Origin: Candidatus Poribacteria bacterium
Lineage (GTDB): Bacteria; Poribacteria; WGA-4E; WGA-3G
Assembly: GCA_022394775.1 (NCBI GenBank)
Contig: JAGFCB010000107.1
Coordinates: forward strand, 1-32,810
Direction: 5' to 3'
DNA: 32,810 bases
Made by a program: the position numbers and the translations under genes. Under the pieces are notes generated by a model, which saw only the letters and a list, made by a program, of their open reading frames with translations, was not told where the DNA came from and searched no databases. Positions 22,010 to 30,938 of the stretch are shown in pieces (positions within the stretch are counted from its first letter, which is position 1; every line of letters starts with the position of its first letter).

Positions 22010-22957
22010 TTAACTGCTGAAATTCTGGGCGATGCTCACTAAATCCAAAATGTTAACGATACCATCACCCGTTACGTCTGCTTCGGGATCCATTTCACCC
22101 AAACGCGCGGCGACAAAAGTGAGGTCCAAGATATTCACAACACCGTCGGCGTTCACATCATAAGGCGACAGTTCAGGCATAGGGTCTTCCTCAGGAGGCG
22201 GTTCAGGCATAGGGTCTTCTTCGGGAGGTGGTTCGGTTGTAACCTCTTCCTCTGTAGGATCAGGTTCCTCAGGCTCAGTTGGTAAGTTGGTGCTTGTTAA
22301 ACGAAAGAGGAAGCCGGCACTATTTTGATATTGAACAGGACCTATATCAGGGGCTAACCACTGGTAAGTTGTCGACTCAAGATTTATCTTTATGAGGCCA
22401 TCGGTAGAGAACGTTAACGCCAATTCAACCTTCGCACAATTCTGGAAGGTTCCGGCGGGTGTCTCAAGGTCCTCAAACCCAACAACTTCTAAATTAGTGG
22501 TGCTTTTTCCGTCCATTGTCAGAAAGCCTGTTTTGACTTTTGCGTCTGCAATTATCTGCCACTTATCGCCCAATGCTAAGTGTAACGGAAAAAAAGTCGC
22601 AGGCGTTGGAAAATCCGCTGTCACGGTGCCGTTGATGGCGGCTTCCTCGAAGACAGTTCCGTGGAGTTTAATGGCTTCGCTGCCGACAGTCAAGAAATAT
22701 TTGTCAGTATCAACAACGTCTCCAGTGCTAAGTTCTTCTATTTCAATTTTCAAGGTGATGACCTCTGTCCCGTTAACCGTTTCGGGTCCTTCAAGGCTAT
22801 AGGTACGTCGTTCTTCAGCATCTGCGTTCTCTAAAACCCAGATATTGCCGACTTCTGCTGGATAATAATTCTGGGCTGCGGCTGTAAATGTCAAACTCCA
22901 AACGAAACCCAAGACCAAAGCTGCCTTAAGCCAACGCAAAAGCACTTTTATTTTCAT
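22010..22957 (-). CDS. Secreted protein: NYYP/WLAPD domain, Pro/Glu linker, dockerin-like pair
   Basis: 315 residues from the ATG at 22957, which has AAAGGGG upstream; a longer frame from 22978 lacks a site and delays the signal peptide. The signal peptide (KAALVLGFVWSLTFTAAAQ) leads into the same unassigned domain as in the 18187 and 19115 genes: NYYPAEVGNIWVLENADAEE, DLETPAGTFQNCAKVEL, TYQWLAPDIGPVQYQ. A linker with a duplicated EPPPEEDPMP decapeptide follows, then two EF-hand/dockerin-like repeats, DVNADGVVNILDLTFVAARL and DVTGDGIVNILDLVSIAQNF. It is exported and probably calcium-stabilised. Function is unknown. It ends at a strong terminator. Confidence 0.85.
   Translation of the reverse strand: MKIKVLLRWLKAALVLGFVWSLTFTAAAQNYYPAEVGNIWVLENADAEERRTYSLEGPETVNGTEVITLKIEIEELSTGDVVDTDKYFLTVGSEAIKLHGTVFEEAAINGTVTADFPTPATFFPLHLALGDKWQIIADAKVKTGFLTMDGKSTTNLEVVGFEDLETPAGTFQNCAKVELALTFSTDGLIKINLESTTYQWLAPDIGPVQYQNSAGFLFRLTSTNLPTEPEEPDPTEEEVTTEPPPEEDPMPEPPPEEDPMPELSPYDVNADGVVNILDLTFVAARLGEMDPEADVTGDGIVNILDLVSIAQNFSS
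22171..22230 (-). repeat. Two 30-bp tandem repeats in the Pro/Glu linker
   Basis: Units 22171-22200 and 22201-22230 differ at only a few third positions and encode a repeated EPPPEEDPMP decapeptide. They keep frame, and linker length can vary by ten residues per unit. Confidence 0.85.
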
Positions 22958-23528
22958 GATCCAACCCCTTTCAAGCAAAATAGCGATAACAAATAACAGA
23001 GAATGCCGCTTTCAATAGTCTTCTATCCGAACACACTATCTGTAAAACCAACAGAAAACCGAATGACTCTGACCAATGGGTGTGTAAATATTTTGGCAGC
23101 GTTACTATATCGGAGCGATCTAAGACGTAGCACTCCGCTGGAGTGCCTTTATCGTTAACATCTACCCCTATAGATATATCACGCCTCTGGCGTGAGGAGA
23201 ACTGCGACCTCCGAGAAGTTTCTTTGCTCCAGCGGAGCAATATATCTATAGAAACCGATAGCGCGCTTCTCTTGCACTCCAGCGGAGTGCTATGTCCGCA
23301 ACCTGTCGGCTTGGAAAAAAGCAATATGCTGCCAAAAACTTTACACACCCATTCGCTGAAGATAGGGCCATTCAATTCTCTGGAAAACAGCTAAATTCCC
23401 TTATGATTTTGGCATCCCTAAACACGAAAATCGGCGTCCTCCGCGTCCTCCGCGATAATCCGCGATTCAGACAATTTGAAAATTGAATGACTCTATCGTC
23501 GAAGATGCCGTGGATTTTGTTTTCTATT
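22958..23528. other. Gene-free repeat-rich gap
   Basis: About 570 bp. The centre (23128-23295) holds a rearranged family A repeat; the rest has no convincing coding frame. Open frames here on both strands translate the repeat palindromes and match nothing recognisable. Confidence 0.6.
23128..23295. repeat. Rearranged family A repeat (head-to-head)
   Basis: It carries TAGCACTCCGCTGGAGTGC at 23128-23146, CTATAGATATATCACGCCTC just after, then the inverted counterparts TTTGCTCCAGCGGAGCAATA, TATCTATAGAAA and TTGCACTCCAGCGGAGTGCT ending about 23291. These are the inner blocks of family A, arranged as two facing halves. The AACGCAAGTTGC termini are not intact, apart from a vestige (CCGCAACC) at the right. 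Confidence 0.65.
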
Positions 23529-24245
23529 TTATGCCAAGAAGCGGTGGTAGATGAGGGTGGTGAGGATCTTGTAGCTTGCTTTGAGGGTGCCTGTGAACGT
23601 ACCTGTGATTTTGGAGGTGCCAATGCGCTTGCGATACCGGACGGGGACTTCGCATGCAGGGATTCCTTGTTTCGCGGCTTTCAGCTGCATCTCGACTGTC
23701 CAGCCGAAGGTTTTGTCTTGCATGTTTAGGGCGAGTAGGTCAGCGTATCGGATGGCTCGGAAGGGACCTAAGTCTGTATAACGGACACCGAAGAAGTGTC
23801 GTATTAAGAAGCAGGCGAGCCAGTTGCCGAAACGTGCTTGCGGTAATAACGCTTCTTTTGCGTTGCCTTGGGTTCTGGCACCGATGACGAGTGCGGCGCT
23901 GCCTTCGAGGATGGGGTGTAGGAGTTGCGACATGTCGGTTGGATAGTCGCTGTAGTCGCCATCGAGAAAGACGACGATATCGGGTACAGATGTCTCAAGT
24001 GCGGCGATGCCTGCGAGACAAGCGTGTCCGTATCCGCGCTGCGGTTCGGTTACAACCCGCGCGCCGTTCTGTTCGGCGATTGCGGAGGTGTTGTCTGTGC
24101 AACCGTTGTCAACGACGATGATTTCTTGGACTGTGGCTTCGTTCTGTTCGTCAAGTGTTCGCACCGTTTGCGGAATATCGGCGATGACTTTGGCGATGGC
24201 ATCTTCTTCGTTAAGAACTGGGATGATGACTGAGACTGTTGGCAT
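23529..24245 (-). CDS. Family 2 glycosyltransferase (dolichyl-phosphate-mannose-synthase-like)
   Basis: 238 residues. GT-A fold motifs: SVIIPVLNEEDAIAKVI (5-21), EIIVVDNGCTDNTSAIAE with D46 and D51, the GYGHACLAGI segment, and the DGDYSD metal/nucleotide motif (95-100). Later come TDLGPFRAIRYADLLAL and FGWTVEMQLKAAKQG. This is the typical layout of bacterial DPM1/polyprenyl-phosphate sugar transferases without the C-terminal membrane domain. It probably moves a sugar from a nucleotide donor to a lipid carrier or envelope glycan; substrates are unknown. A GAGG lies 13 nt before the ATG. It is 219 bp downstream of MoxR on the same strand, with repeats between. Confidence 0.88.
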   Translation of the reverse strand: MPTVSVIIPVLNEEDAIAKVIADIPQTVRTLDEQNEATVQEIIVVDNGCTDNTSAIAEQNGARVVTEPQRGYGHACLAGIAALETSVPDIVVFLDGDYSDYPTDMSQLLHPILEGSAALVIGARTQGNAKEALLPQARFGNWLACFLIRHFFGVRYTDLGPFRAIRYADLLALNMQDKTFGWTVEMQLKAAKQGIPACEVPVRYRKRIGTSKITGTFTGTLKASYKILTTLIYHRFLA

Positions 24246-24316
24246 GATGTCATCTTTGCCTCGCGATTATTTATGGTGGGTTTAGAATTATTTGGACACC
24301 TTTGGTGTCTGGTTCT

Positions 24317-24352
24317 AACCCCCTAAATCCCCCTTATCAGGGGGACTTTGAA
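24317..24352. repeat. Short dispersed palindromic repeat (CCCCCTTATCAGGGGG type)
   Basis: AACCCCCTAAATCCCCCTTA followed by TCAGGGGGACTTTGAAG nearly matches 1957-1995, and its core recurs at 18116-18132. The 24246-24464 gap also contains a GCGCGGTTGTAAACCGCGC hairpin at about 24421-24439 and no gene. Confidence 0.7.
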
Positions 24353-24464
24353 GGTTTCGCGAAGGGTCAGTGGGAAGTCGCGACCAGGAGATCGCTCCTA
24401 CGGGAAGAGACGATTGATGGCGCGGTTGTAAACCGCGCTACCGACATATTGTTTACCGTGAATA

Positions 24465-25472
24465 CTACAACCTTGCAGCGGGTTCTTGGACCGTGTCGAG
24501 TAAGCGTTGGATGATGGTGTCGGAGTCAACGCCTTCGGCTTCAGCGTGGAAGTTGGTTAGGACCCGATGGCGTAAGACTGAAGAGGCGACAGATTTCACG
24601 TCTTCACAAGATGCGTTGAAGCGTCCGCGTAGGATCGCTCGGGCTTTCGCGCCGAGGATGAGGTATTGCCCAGCACGGGGTCCCGCGCCCCAGCGTACCC
24701 ACTGTTTAACGAAATCGGGGGCATCTTCCTCTTTCGGGCGGGTCGCGCGCGCGATTTTCACGGCATATTGCACAACGTTATCAGCGGCCGGGACACGTCT
24801 CACGATATTATGGAGTGCGACGATCGCATGTCCGGACAGCGCAGTTTCGAGTTCAGGAATCTCCGCGCCAGTTGTAGCCGAAACGATGTCTGTTTCTTCG
24901 GCTTCTGTCGGGTAGTCGATAACGATTTTGAACATGAACCGATCCAGCTGTGCCTCTGGGAGCGGGTATGTTCCCTCTTGCTCAATCGGGTTTTGTGTTG
25001 CGAGTACGAAGAAGGGTTGTTCCAGTTGAAATTCGTTGCCGCCGGCGGTAACGTGATACTCCTGCATCGCTTCCAAGAGCGCGGCTTGCGTTTTCGGAGG
25101 TGTCCGATTAATCTCATCAGCGAGGAGGATATTCGCGAAAATCGGACCTTGAATGAACCGAATGGAGCGGTGTCCAGTTGTTCGGTCTTCCTCAAGCACA
25201 TCCGTGCCGGTGATGTCGGCAGGCATGAGGTCCGGGGTGAACTGGATTCGCTTGAATTTCAAGTTCAGGATTTGCGCCAAAGTCCGAATCATAAGGGTTT
25301 TGGCAAGCCCAGGAACACCTTCTAACAGGCAGTGCCCTCCAGCAAAAAGTGCCATCAACATCTGATTGACAACTTCCTCTTGCCCAACGATCACTTTTTT
25401 GAGTTGCGCCAAGATTAATTCTTGGCTTTCTATTAACTCTTCTATTGCTTTAACTTCTTCTGTTGCTGGCAT
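24465..25472 (-). CDS. MoxR-family AAA+ ATPase
   Basis: 335 residues. Walker A is GVPGLAKT (52-59), Walker B is [23 protein letters not shown] with D119/E120, and sensor 1 is [23 protein letters not shown]. The C-terminal lid domain has the [20 protein letters not shown] motif typical of MoxR. MoxR ATPases act as chaperones that mature metalloenzymes or envelope complexes and usually sit beside DUF58 and von Willebrand factor A genes. Those are absent here; instead the upstream neighbour is a secreted transglutaminase-like protein, also a frequent MoxR associate. AGGAGG lies 14 nt before the ATG, a long spacing. Confidence 0.93.
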   Translation of the reverse strand: MPATEEVKAIEELIESQELILAQLKKVIVGQEEVVNQMLMALFAGGHCLLEGVPGLAKTLMIRTLAQILNLKFKRIQFTPDLMPADITGTDVLEEDRTTGHRSIRFIQGPIFANILLADEINRTPPKTQAALLEAMQEYHVTAGGNEFQLEQPFFVLATQNPIEQEGTYPLPEAQLDRFMFKIVIDYPTEAEETDIVSATTGAEIPELETALSGHAIVALHNIVRRVPAADNVVQYAVKIARATRPKEEDAPDFVKQWVRWGAGPRAGQYLILGAKARAILRGRFNASCEDVKSVASSVLRHRVLTNFHAEAEGVDSDTIIQRLLDTVQEPAARL

Positions 25473-25644
25473 CTTTTTAATTATGGCCTCCTGAGCTGCC
25501 CTCCACTACGTTTCTGGCAGGTTTTCGGTCAGTTCCAACTGGGTTCGGGAATCTGTACGGTAAATTTTCAAAATAAGCAGGTTACATTCCAGAGACATGA
25601 CTACTATCAGTCAACCCATCAGTAGCGTTAATAACTGACAACTA

Positions 25645-28600
25645 TTAAAACTCTTGCGTTAATATGAACCGTTTTGTACCTCGGTTTGAAGCGATTCTGA
25701 CGACATCTTTGAGATGCAAGATGGCATCCGGTGTGACCCTTGGGGTCAGGAAACGGATTGTCTGATGCATTTCGGCTTTACGTTTGGATTTAGCGTATCG
25801 GAGTTGGATTTCGGCAACATCGGTTTTTAGGGTCTGTTCCTCAGGGACAATATCTATCTGAAAAGGTGCTTCCGTACTGACAGTGATTTTATCCTCAAGG
25901 GTGAGTGCCTTGCCGAGCGCAGCGGGATACATTCGACGTTCCTCGCTCAGTAATTCGGCATAAGGATGCTTGACGAGTGGTAACTCAAGCACGAACTGGC
26001 TGCCAATCGCGTAGAGATATTCGTTACAACTCCACGTGAGTTCAACTTTCAATTCGCCCTCCAGTTCCGAAAGTTTGGAGGCTTTGAAATCCTCTATTTT
26101 GGCGCGAGCGTCCAATTCCAACGCTTTGTGTAAGAACTCCGATTTTTCTTCAGCGGTCTGGAGGTATCTGAGTTGGCTACGGAGTTTCATGTTGAAACTC
26201 CCTGTAACCGTTAATTCTTGACGGACAGAAACACTCAGATCTTTTTTCACCTTGACGTGCGTGTGAACCCGTTTGAGATTTGACTTTGCATCCAGAGCAG
26301 GGCTTTTTTGAAAGCGGTAGAGTTCGTTCTGCATACCGCTATCCGCACCGTTATCGGTTTTGTCCTCTGTTAAACGCGGGTTGATAATCAGTGTCCATCT
26401 GTCTTGATCGCCGGCGGGTAGATCCCCGAATGCACACGTCTCGGCTGTCGGATCGAGCCAGATGAATTCACCGTCTTTGTCGCCTTCGACGGCAAGGATC
26501 ATGTGATTGAAATAAGCGAGCGACGGGACCGCCTCGACCTCAGCACCGCCATCGGGAAGATGGGCGTTGACACCCCGCATATCCCCCGCGGAGATGAGAA
26601 CAGGATAGGAGTTAATACCTTCAGATGCGAGCATTGTAGAAAGGAGCGTTGTTTTGTCTTTACAGTCCCCTTTACTGACTTCTAAGACAAAGTCAGCCGG
26701 ATAGGGTTTAATCGCCCAAATACCGAGTTCAAAGCCGAGATACTGGATGTTTGTTGCGACGTATTCATAAAGCCGTTTTATTTTTTCTTTTCGGGACCAG
26801 GCACCGCTGAGCAGCTGCGTTGTCTTTTCAGTGATTTTAGGTGTAATCTCATCCTGTTCCCGAATCAGTGTTGCATACCACGTCGCCAGTTTATCCCAAG
26901 AATCGAGGGAGGAGATGCTGATATTATAGGCGAGGTCTTGCGGTGCGGGCATCAGGTATTCGTCTTTTAGTGGGGGTACATCTCGCGTTTCAAAGATATA
27001 AGTGCGAGTATAGTTATTTTCTGTCGTTGTGGGTTTAATGTCAAGGAAAGTGCGATTTGATTGGGTATCTGTGGTGGCCGCGGGTGCCCCTGATACCTGA
27101 TAATAGAGCTGCTTTTTCTTCGGAATGTGTACTGTGAAGCGATAATATTGTACGGGCTGCTGCCCTTGAAAATAGACTTGCCGCCAAAATTCACCGCGCA
27201 TGACGTGTCCAAGGTTGTTCGTGGAGTAGGCGTAGTCTATGATACAGCCGTCGCTAACTGCGGGGAGTGTGAAGTACATCAAACGTGCGTCAACGTACAA
27301 CCCGGCGTCCACAGCACTCGGTGGTGGTACATTGCGTATAATTTCGTCTGTATTGAGTTCAACGATTTTGCCGTCAGGGGTCAAGGTTCGGGCATGATGG
27401 ATCGTAACATCGTCTCTGCCGCGCATATAGGGGATGCTAACCTCAGCAAGGTCTCTGCCATCTTCATTAAAGATTTTGGCAACCCGTCGTGTCGAGTAGA
27501 TGTAGCGACTCTTTTCATCGATATTGATATCAACACTGTCCCAAAGAATGACGGCACCATCATCAGGGAATGCTTCTTGAGAGGGTAGGTTTTCAATCGC
27601 TGTTTGGATCGCTTGTTCGTCTGCTTCGCTAATATAATTGTACGGCAGTGATGAGTTGCGATTCTCGTGGTTCTGGGAGGCGATAGAACCCTCCGGCTTT
27701 CTAAGTTCAGGCTGGCGTTCGTCGGTTTCGGATGGCACAGTAGGCACTGCATCGGTGAAAGATGGTGGCGTGCGCGGCTGTGGGTTTTGCGCGTCAGTTA
27801 AAACCTCTGGTTCGGGCGGTGGACTTTGTAAAGCCGAGCGTCGTGTTCCCAAGAACGTTTTTTCGGCGAGTGTGCCGTCATCTGTTTCTTCTCGGACGAT
27901 TGTTAGGTTTCGGGTAGCGTTGCCGTCGCCGTTATCATCAAGGTGCGGGTGTTCAGATTGGACATTCCCATCTCTTTCATAGAAATCCTTCGTCCGTGCT
28001 TGTAGGGAGAGAAACGCTTCTAACAGAGAGATGTCGCCGTTTCTGTCGGTATCGTTTGCTGCGGCAGAAAAGGCATCAACGAAGACACTCCCAAATCCGG
28101 CTTGTAGCGAGTAACCCTCATTTGGTGAGTTTGAGGTGATAATGATGCGTCCTGACTTGCTGAGTTGCGGCACGAGTTTACCACTATAAGGGAACCCAAA
28201 GACTAAAATTTGACGCTCGGCGGGGATGCTGTTAATGAGCGTCACATATTCTGTTTCGCTAATGTCTCGCCCGCGTAAATTGAACTTTACACTGCCTTTA
28301 CCAGTACGGGATGCGTGTCCGAGCATGAAGAGCAGAAATTGATCTGAGGGTTGAACCGTCTCAGCGAGTCGGGTGAACGCTGCTAAAACCTGCTCACGTT
28401 TTGATTCAGTGTCAACAAGTTCCGTCTCACCTGACACCCCCATATCTTCAAAGAGAAAGGTGATTTGCTCTGAGGTATACCCATATTCGTCGGTAAGCAG
28501 TTGATGGAACCGAGAGGTGGCACTCCAGAAGGCATCATAAAAGGATTTCTCGCCGGCAGCACCGCCGATAATCAGCACGTAATCTGCCGCGAATGCTGTT

Positions 28601-28659
28601 GTAGAAATTAGAAGCGTTGAGAGAATCAGAATGAATGTTTGGCGAGTTTTCTTCTGCAT
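25645..28659 (-). CDS. Secreted caspase/legumain-like (probably inactive) + DUF3857 + transglutaminase-like protein
   Basis: 1004 residues from the ATG at 28659 (GAGG 8-9 nt upstream); the longer frame would overlap moaC. A signal peptide ends at TTAFA. Residues 26-240 resemble a caspase/legumain fold: ADYVLIIGGAAGEKSFYDAF, then SDQFLLFMLGHAS with H115, then ILVFGFPYSG, where the catalytic Cys of the usual CYSG motif is replaced by Pro157. A DRNGDISLLEAFLSLQ segment and a Pro-rich linker (about 275-335) follow. A DUF3857-type beta domain covers about 375-560, and a transglutaminase-like core about 615-745 keeps the triad C666 (KGDCKDK), H719 (FNHMIL) and D736 (WLDPT). The last 250 residues are beta-rich. 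It is exported. MoxR next door fits a common MoxR-transglutaminase association. moaC ends 13 bp upstream. Confidence 0.87.
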   Translation of the reverse strand: MQKKTRQTFILILSTLLISTTAFAADYVLIIGGAAGEKSFYDAFWSATSRFHQLLTDEYGYTSEQITFLFEDMGVSGETELVDTESKREQVLAAFTRLAETVQPSDQFLLFMLGHASRTGKGSVKFNLRGRDISETEYVTLINSIPAERQILVFGFPYSGKLVPQLSKSGRIIITSNSPNEGYSLQAGFGSVFVDAFSAAANDTDRNGDISLLEAFLSLQARTKDFYERDGNVQSEHPHLDDNGDGNATRNLTIVREETDDGTLAEKTFLGTRRSALQSPPPEPEVLTDAQNPQPRTPPSFTDAVPTVPSETDERQPELRKPEGSIASQNHENRNSSLPYNYISEADEQAIQTAIENLPSQEAFPDDGAVILWDSVDINIDEKSRYIYSTRRVAKIFNEDGRDLAEVSIPYMRGRDDVTIHHARTLTPDGKIVELNTDEIIRNVPPPSAVDAGLYVDARLMYFTLPAVSDGCIIDYAYSTNNLGHVMRGEFWRQVYFQGQQPVQYYRFTVHIPKKKQLYYQVSGAPAATTDTQSNRTFLDIKPTTTENNYTRTYIFETRDVPPLKDEYLMPAPQDLAYNISISSLDSWDKLATWYATLIREQDEITPKITEKTTQLLSGAWSRKEKIKRLYEYVATNIQYLGFELGIWAIKPYPADFVLEVSKGDCKDKTTLLSTMLASEGINSYPVLISAGDMRGVNAHLPDGGAEVEAVPSLAYFNHMILAVEGDKDGEFIWLDPTAETCAFGDLPAGDQDRWTLIINPRLTEDKTDNGADSGMQNELYRFQKSPALDAKSNLKRVHTHVKVKKDLSVSVRQELTVTGSFNMKLRSQLRYLQTAEEKSEFLHKALELDARAKIEDFKASKLSELEGELKVELTWSCNEYLYAIGSQFVLELPLVKHPYAELLSEERRMYPAALGKALTLEDKITVSTEAPFQIDIVPEEQTLKTDVAEIQLRYAKSKRKAEMHQTIRFLTPRVTPDAILHLKDVVRIASNRGTKRFILTQEF

Positions 28660-28672
28660 CTGTATGTCCTCT

Positions 28673-29173
28673 TTAAGGTAGCTGCGTCTCAGCATCAGCT
28701 ATAAAATCACCACTTTTCCCACCCGTCTTTTTCACAAGTTTGACATCACCGATGACCATTTCTCTGTCTACGGCTTTACACATATCGTAGACGGTCAATG
28801 CCGCGACTGACACAGCAGTAAGTGCCTCCATCTCTACACCTGTACGACCAATTGTCTGGATTTCTGCTTCAATCTCGATGCGTGGTCTATCATCATCTGC
28901 GATTGCGAGTTCGACGCGAATTGAAGTCAACGCGAGCGGATGGCACAGCGGAATTAACTCACCCGTGCGTTTTGCTGCCATGATACCCGCAAGCCGTGCG
29001 ACTTCTAAAACATCGCCCTTTTTCATTTTTTGCTCAGCAATTAATCGAAGTGTTTCAGGACGGGCAGTAATATATCCTTGGGCGATAGCGATGCGCAGTG
29101 TTTCTTCCTTACCACCGACATCCACCATCCGTGTATTGCCTTTTTCGTCGAAATGTGTTAATTGTTTGTTCAT
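28673..29173 (-). CDS. moaC: Cyclic pyranopterin monophosphate synthase MoaC
   Basis: 166 residues, the usual MoaC length. It converts the MoaA product to cyclic pyranopterin monophosphate in molybdenum cofactor synthesis. Conserved segments are [15 protein letters not shown] at the N-terminus, [20 protein letters not shown] around K51/K52, IPLCHPL with H78, [18 protein letters not shown] with D130 and K133, and [12 protein letters not shown] near the end. The ATG at 29173 has no clear ribosome-binding site. No other moa genes are nearby. It lies between the FGGY kinase gene (40 bp upstream, gap holding a small hairpin) and the secreted transglutaminase gene (13 bp downstream), so it may be part of a long minus-strand transcript of mixed functions. 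Confidence 0.95.
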   Translation of the reverse strand: MNKQLTHFDEKGNTRMVDVGGKEETLRIAIAQGYITARPETLRLIAEQKMKKGDVLEVARLAGIMAAKRTGELIPLCHPLALTSIRVELAIADDDRPRIEIEAEIQTIGRTGVEMEALTAVSVAALTVYDMCKAVDREMVIGDVKLVKKTGGKSGDFIADAETQLP

Positions 29174-29186
29174 TTTTTTTGTGAAC

Positions 29187-29211
29187 GGCAGAGCAAAGTC
29201 TGCCTACTACT
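29187..29211 (-). other. Intercistronic hairpin with TACTACT tag
   Basis: GGCAGA-gcaaag-TCTGCC (29187-29204) is followed by TACTACT. The same arrangement with a different stem recurs at 31913-31936. Confidence 0.6.
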
Positions 29212-29212
29212 A

Positions 29213-30883
29213 TTAAACCGGATGCTCTGCCATAATCTGTTCGTATTTCTCACGGAACCGTTGGAGATATTGTCCTTCACCGTGATAGGCAGCAACATCT
29301 TCGGGACGTGGCTGGATCGGTTCACCGCGTTTCAGGACAGATGCACTGAACGTTTCAATGTCAAAAGGTTCGTTTTCTGCGTCGTGGAGTGCCTTGATTC
29401 CTGCGACGGCTGTGCCGAGTGCTGCGCCGCCTTTTTCTACTGGAAGTGTCGGTCTATTCCAAATCCCGGCAACGCGCCGCATGATCTCAGGACTATCGGT
29501 CGCGCCACCCGTTACGAACAGCGGTGCTTGTGTCTGCTTCGTGAAGACAGCAGAGTAGATGTAAACAGCGGCGAGGCTTGTCTCAATGATACCGGTGTAA
29601 TCTTCAGCTAACGTCGGTTGTGTATTGGAACGGATCAAGTCGAATGCGCCGGAGACCGGAAAAGACTCGGTTTTTGGTTGCCAGAATGTCAGAAACTGTC
29701 CGGGTGCTGTCTGTTTCAAAGTTGCCTCTGCGGGGGCGTATTCCTCTTTTGTTAAACCGTAATTATTTCTCACAGCATCCCATACCATAGCACCGTTTGT
29801 ACGGCATCCGAACATAAAAGGACGATTGATGCCGTCATACATAGCGTTGGCGAACCCTTCTGGATCAAGCATTTCTCCATCAGTTGACACCATGTTGACG
29901 AAACTGGTACCGAGACTCAGTAGGTCGCCAGCGACGGGGACTTTCGCTTGCGGATTGTCCCCGGACCCCGCGATGACGGCACAGCGTCCATCAAAACCGT
30001 ATTTTTCTATGTAATACGCAGCGAGGGTTCCGACAACAGCATCCGGACGCGCGAGTGTCGGCAATTTTGACTGAAGTGCTTCTACACCGCCAGATAATCC
30101 GTGCGCGGTCGCGCCTAATAACGCTGGATCCCACGTCTTGGCGCGATAGTTCATGAGCGACATGCCGCATCCATTTCCATAATCGATAGGTACGTTTGCA
30201 TTACCGGTTAGCACTGCTGGGATAAAACTGCTAATCAACTGGATTTTTGCGGTTGCAGTGTAGGCTTCGGGAAACTGTTCCGCGACACGCCGGACGACAG
30301 TTCCCGTGAACCGAAGCGGCGCATCGGAGCCTGAAAGGTTAATCATCTCTGCTTTCCCACCAACACCGTTTCGGACGGCATCAGTTTGGGTGACGGTATT
30401 CGCTGTCATCCAGATGGGCGCGTTCGGATATGCGAATGCGTCTTTGAGTAGAGTTTGCAGGTCGGGTATAGTCGTTTCTCTGGCGTTTTGAACGTTTGCG
30501 AGTTGTGCGAAAAGTATTTCTGCGTCGCTGTTGAGATAGACGTGTCCGTGTTGTTGTCCTGACGTATTGATGAGGCGGATAGATGCAAGCGGCACACCTG
30601 CCGCGCGCATATCAGCGAACAAGGCATCGAGTGAGGCAAGATACATCAACGGTGGTTGTTCGGCTTCGCCTTCTTCACGTGGTGGTAAGATATAATCCTC
30701 TCCGATACCGAAGTGGTTGAGGCGCGCGTCGGCGCGGTAATCAAGCGAGTGTTCAAAGCACTTTTCTGCTGTGTCTATATCAATGACGACGGCAGAGAGG
30801 CTTTGCGTGCTTGAATCTAAACCGAGCGCGAGTCTTTCTCTATTTCTAACTTTCCTTGCGGTTAAACCAGAGGGGTTTGGCAT
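29213..30883 (-). CDS. FGGY carbohydrate kinase, xylulokinase-like
   Basis: 556 residues from the ATG at 30883 (AGGA 8 nt upstream). A longer frame to 31069 would overlap trxB by more than 130 bp and encodes no family sequence. FGGY motifs: ALGLDSSTQSLSAVVIDID with D23, NTSGQQHGHVYLN, AVIAGSGDNPQAKVPVAGDL then LSLGTSFVNM, and LFVTGGATDSPEIMRRVAGI then VEKGGAALGTAVAG. The order and length best fit the eukaryotic-like xylulokinase subgroup, which phosphorylates xylulose to xylulose 5-phosphate. In that subgroup the catalytic Asp sits in a YSDGSGM-like motif; here the motif reads DYGNGCGM, with Asn237 where the Asp is expected. Either this subgroup differs or activity is altered. The substrate is therefore uncertain. 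Confidence 0.85.
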   Translation of the reverse strand: MPNPSGLTARKVRNRERLALGLDSSTQSLSAVVIDIDTAEKCFEHSLDYRADARLNHFGIGEDYILPPREEGEAEQPPLMYLASLDALFADMRAAGVPLASIRLINTSGQQHGHVYLNSDAEILFAQLANVQNARETTIPDLQTLLKDAFAYPNAPIWMTANTVTQTDAVRNGVGGKAEMINLSGSDAPLRFTGTVVRRVAEQFPEAYTATAKIQLISSFIPAVLTGNANVPIDYGNGCGMSLMNYRAKTWDPALLGATAHGLSGGVEALQSKLPTLARPDAVVGTLAAYYIEKYGFDGRCAVIAGSGDNPQAKVPVAGDLLSLGTSFVNMVSTDGEMLDPEGFANAMYDGINRPFMFGCRTNGAMVWDAVRNNYGLTKEEYAPAEATLKQTAPGQFLTFWQPKTESFPVSGAFDLIRSNTQPTLAEDYTGIIETSLAAVYIYSAVFTKQTQAPLFVTGGATDSPEIMRRVAGIWNRPTLPVEKGGAALGTAVAGIKALHDAENEPFDIETFSASVLKRGEPIQPRPEDVAAYHGEGQYLQRFREKYEQIMAEHPV

Positions 30884-30938
30884 TTGACATCCTTTTCTTA
30901 AATCCTGTTTCCACTTTGTTTCAGATGTGCGAAATTCG

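Noticed and set aside
22971..23375. 134-codon minus-strand open frame upstream of the secreted gene
   Set aside because: It translates the rearranged family A palindromes and has no recognisable domain or start signal.
24666..25325. 219-codon plus-strand open frame
   Set aside because: Antisense to the MoxR gene, whose AAA+ motifs are unambiguous.
27127..27588. 153-codon plus-strand open frame
   Set aside because: Antisense to the secreted transglutaminase-like gene; no family features.
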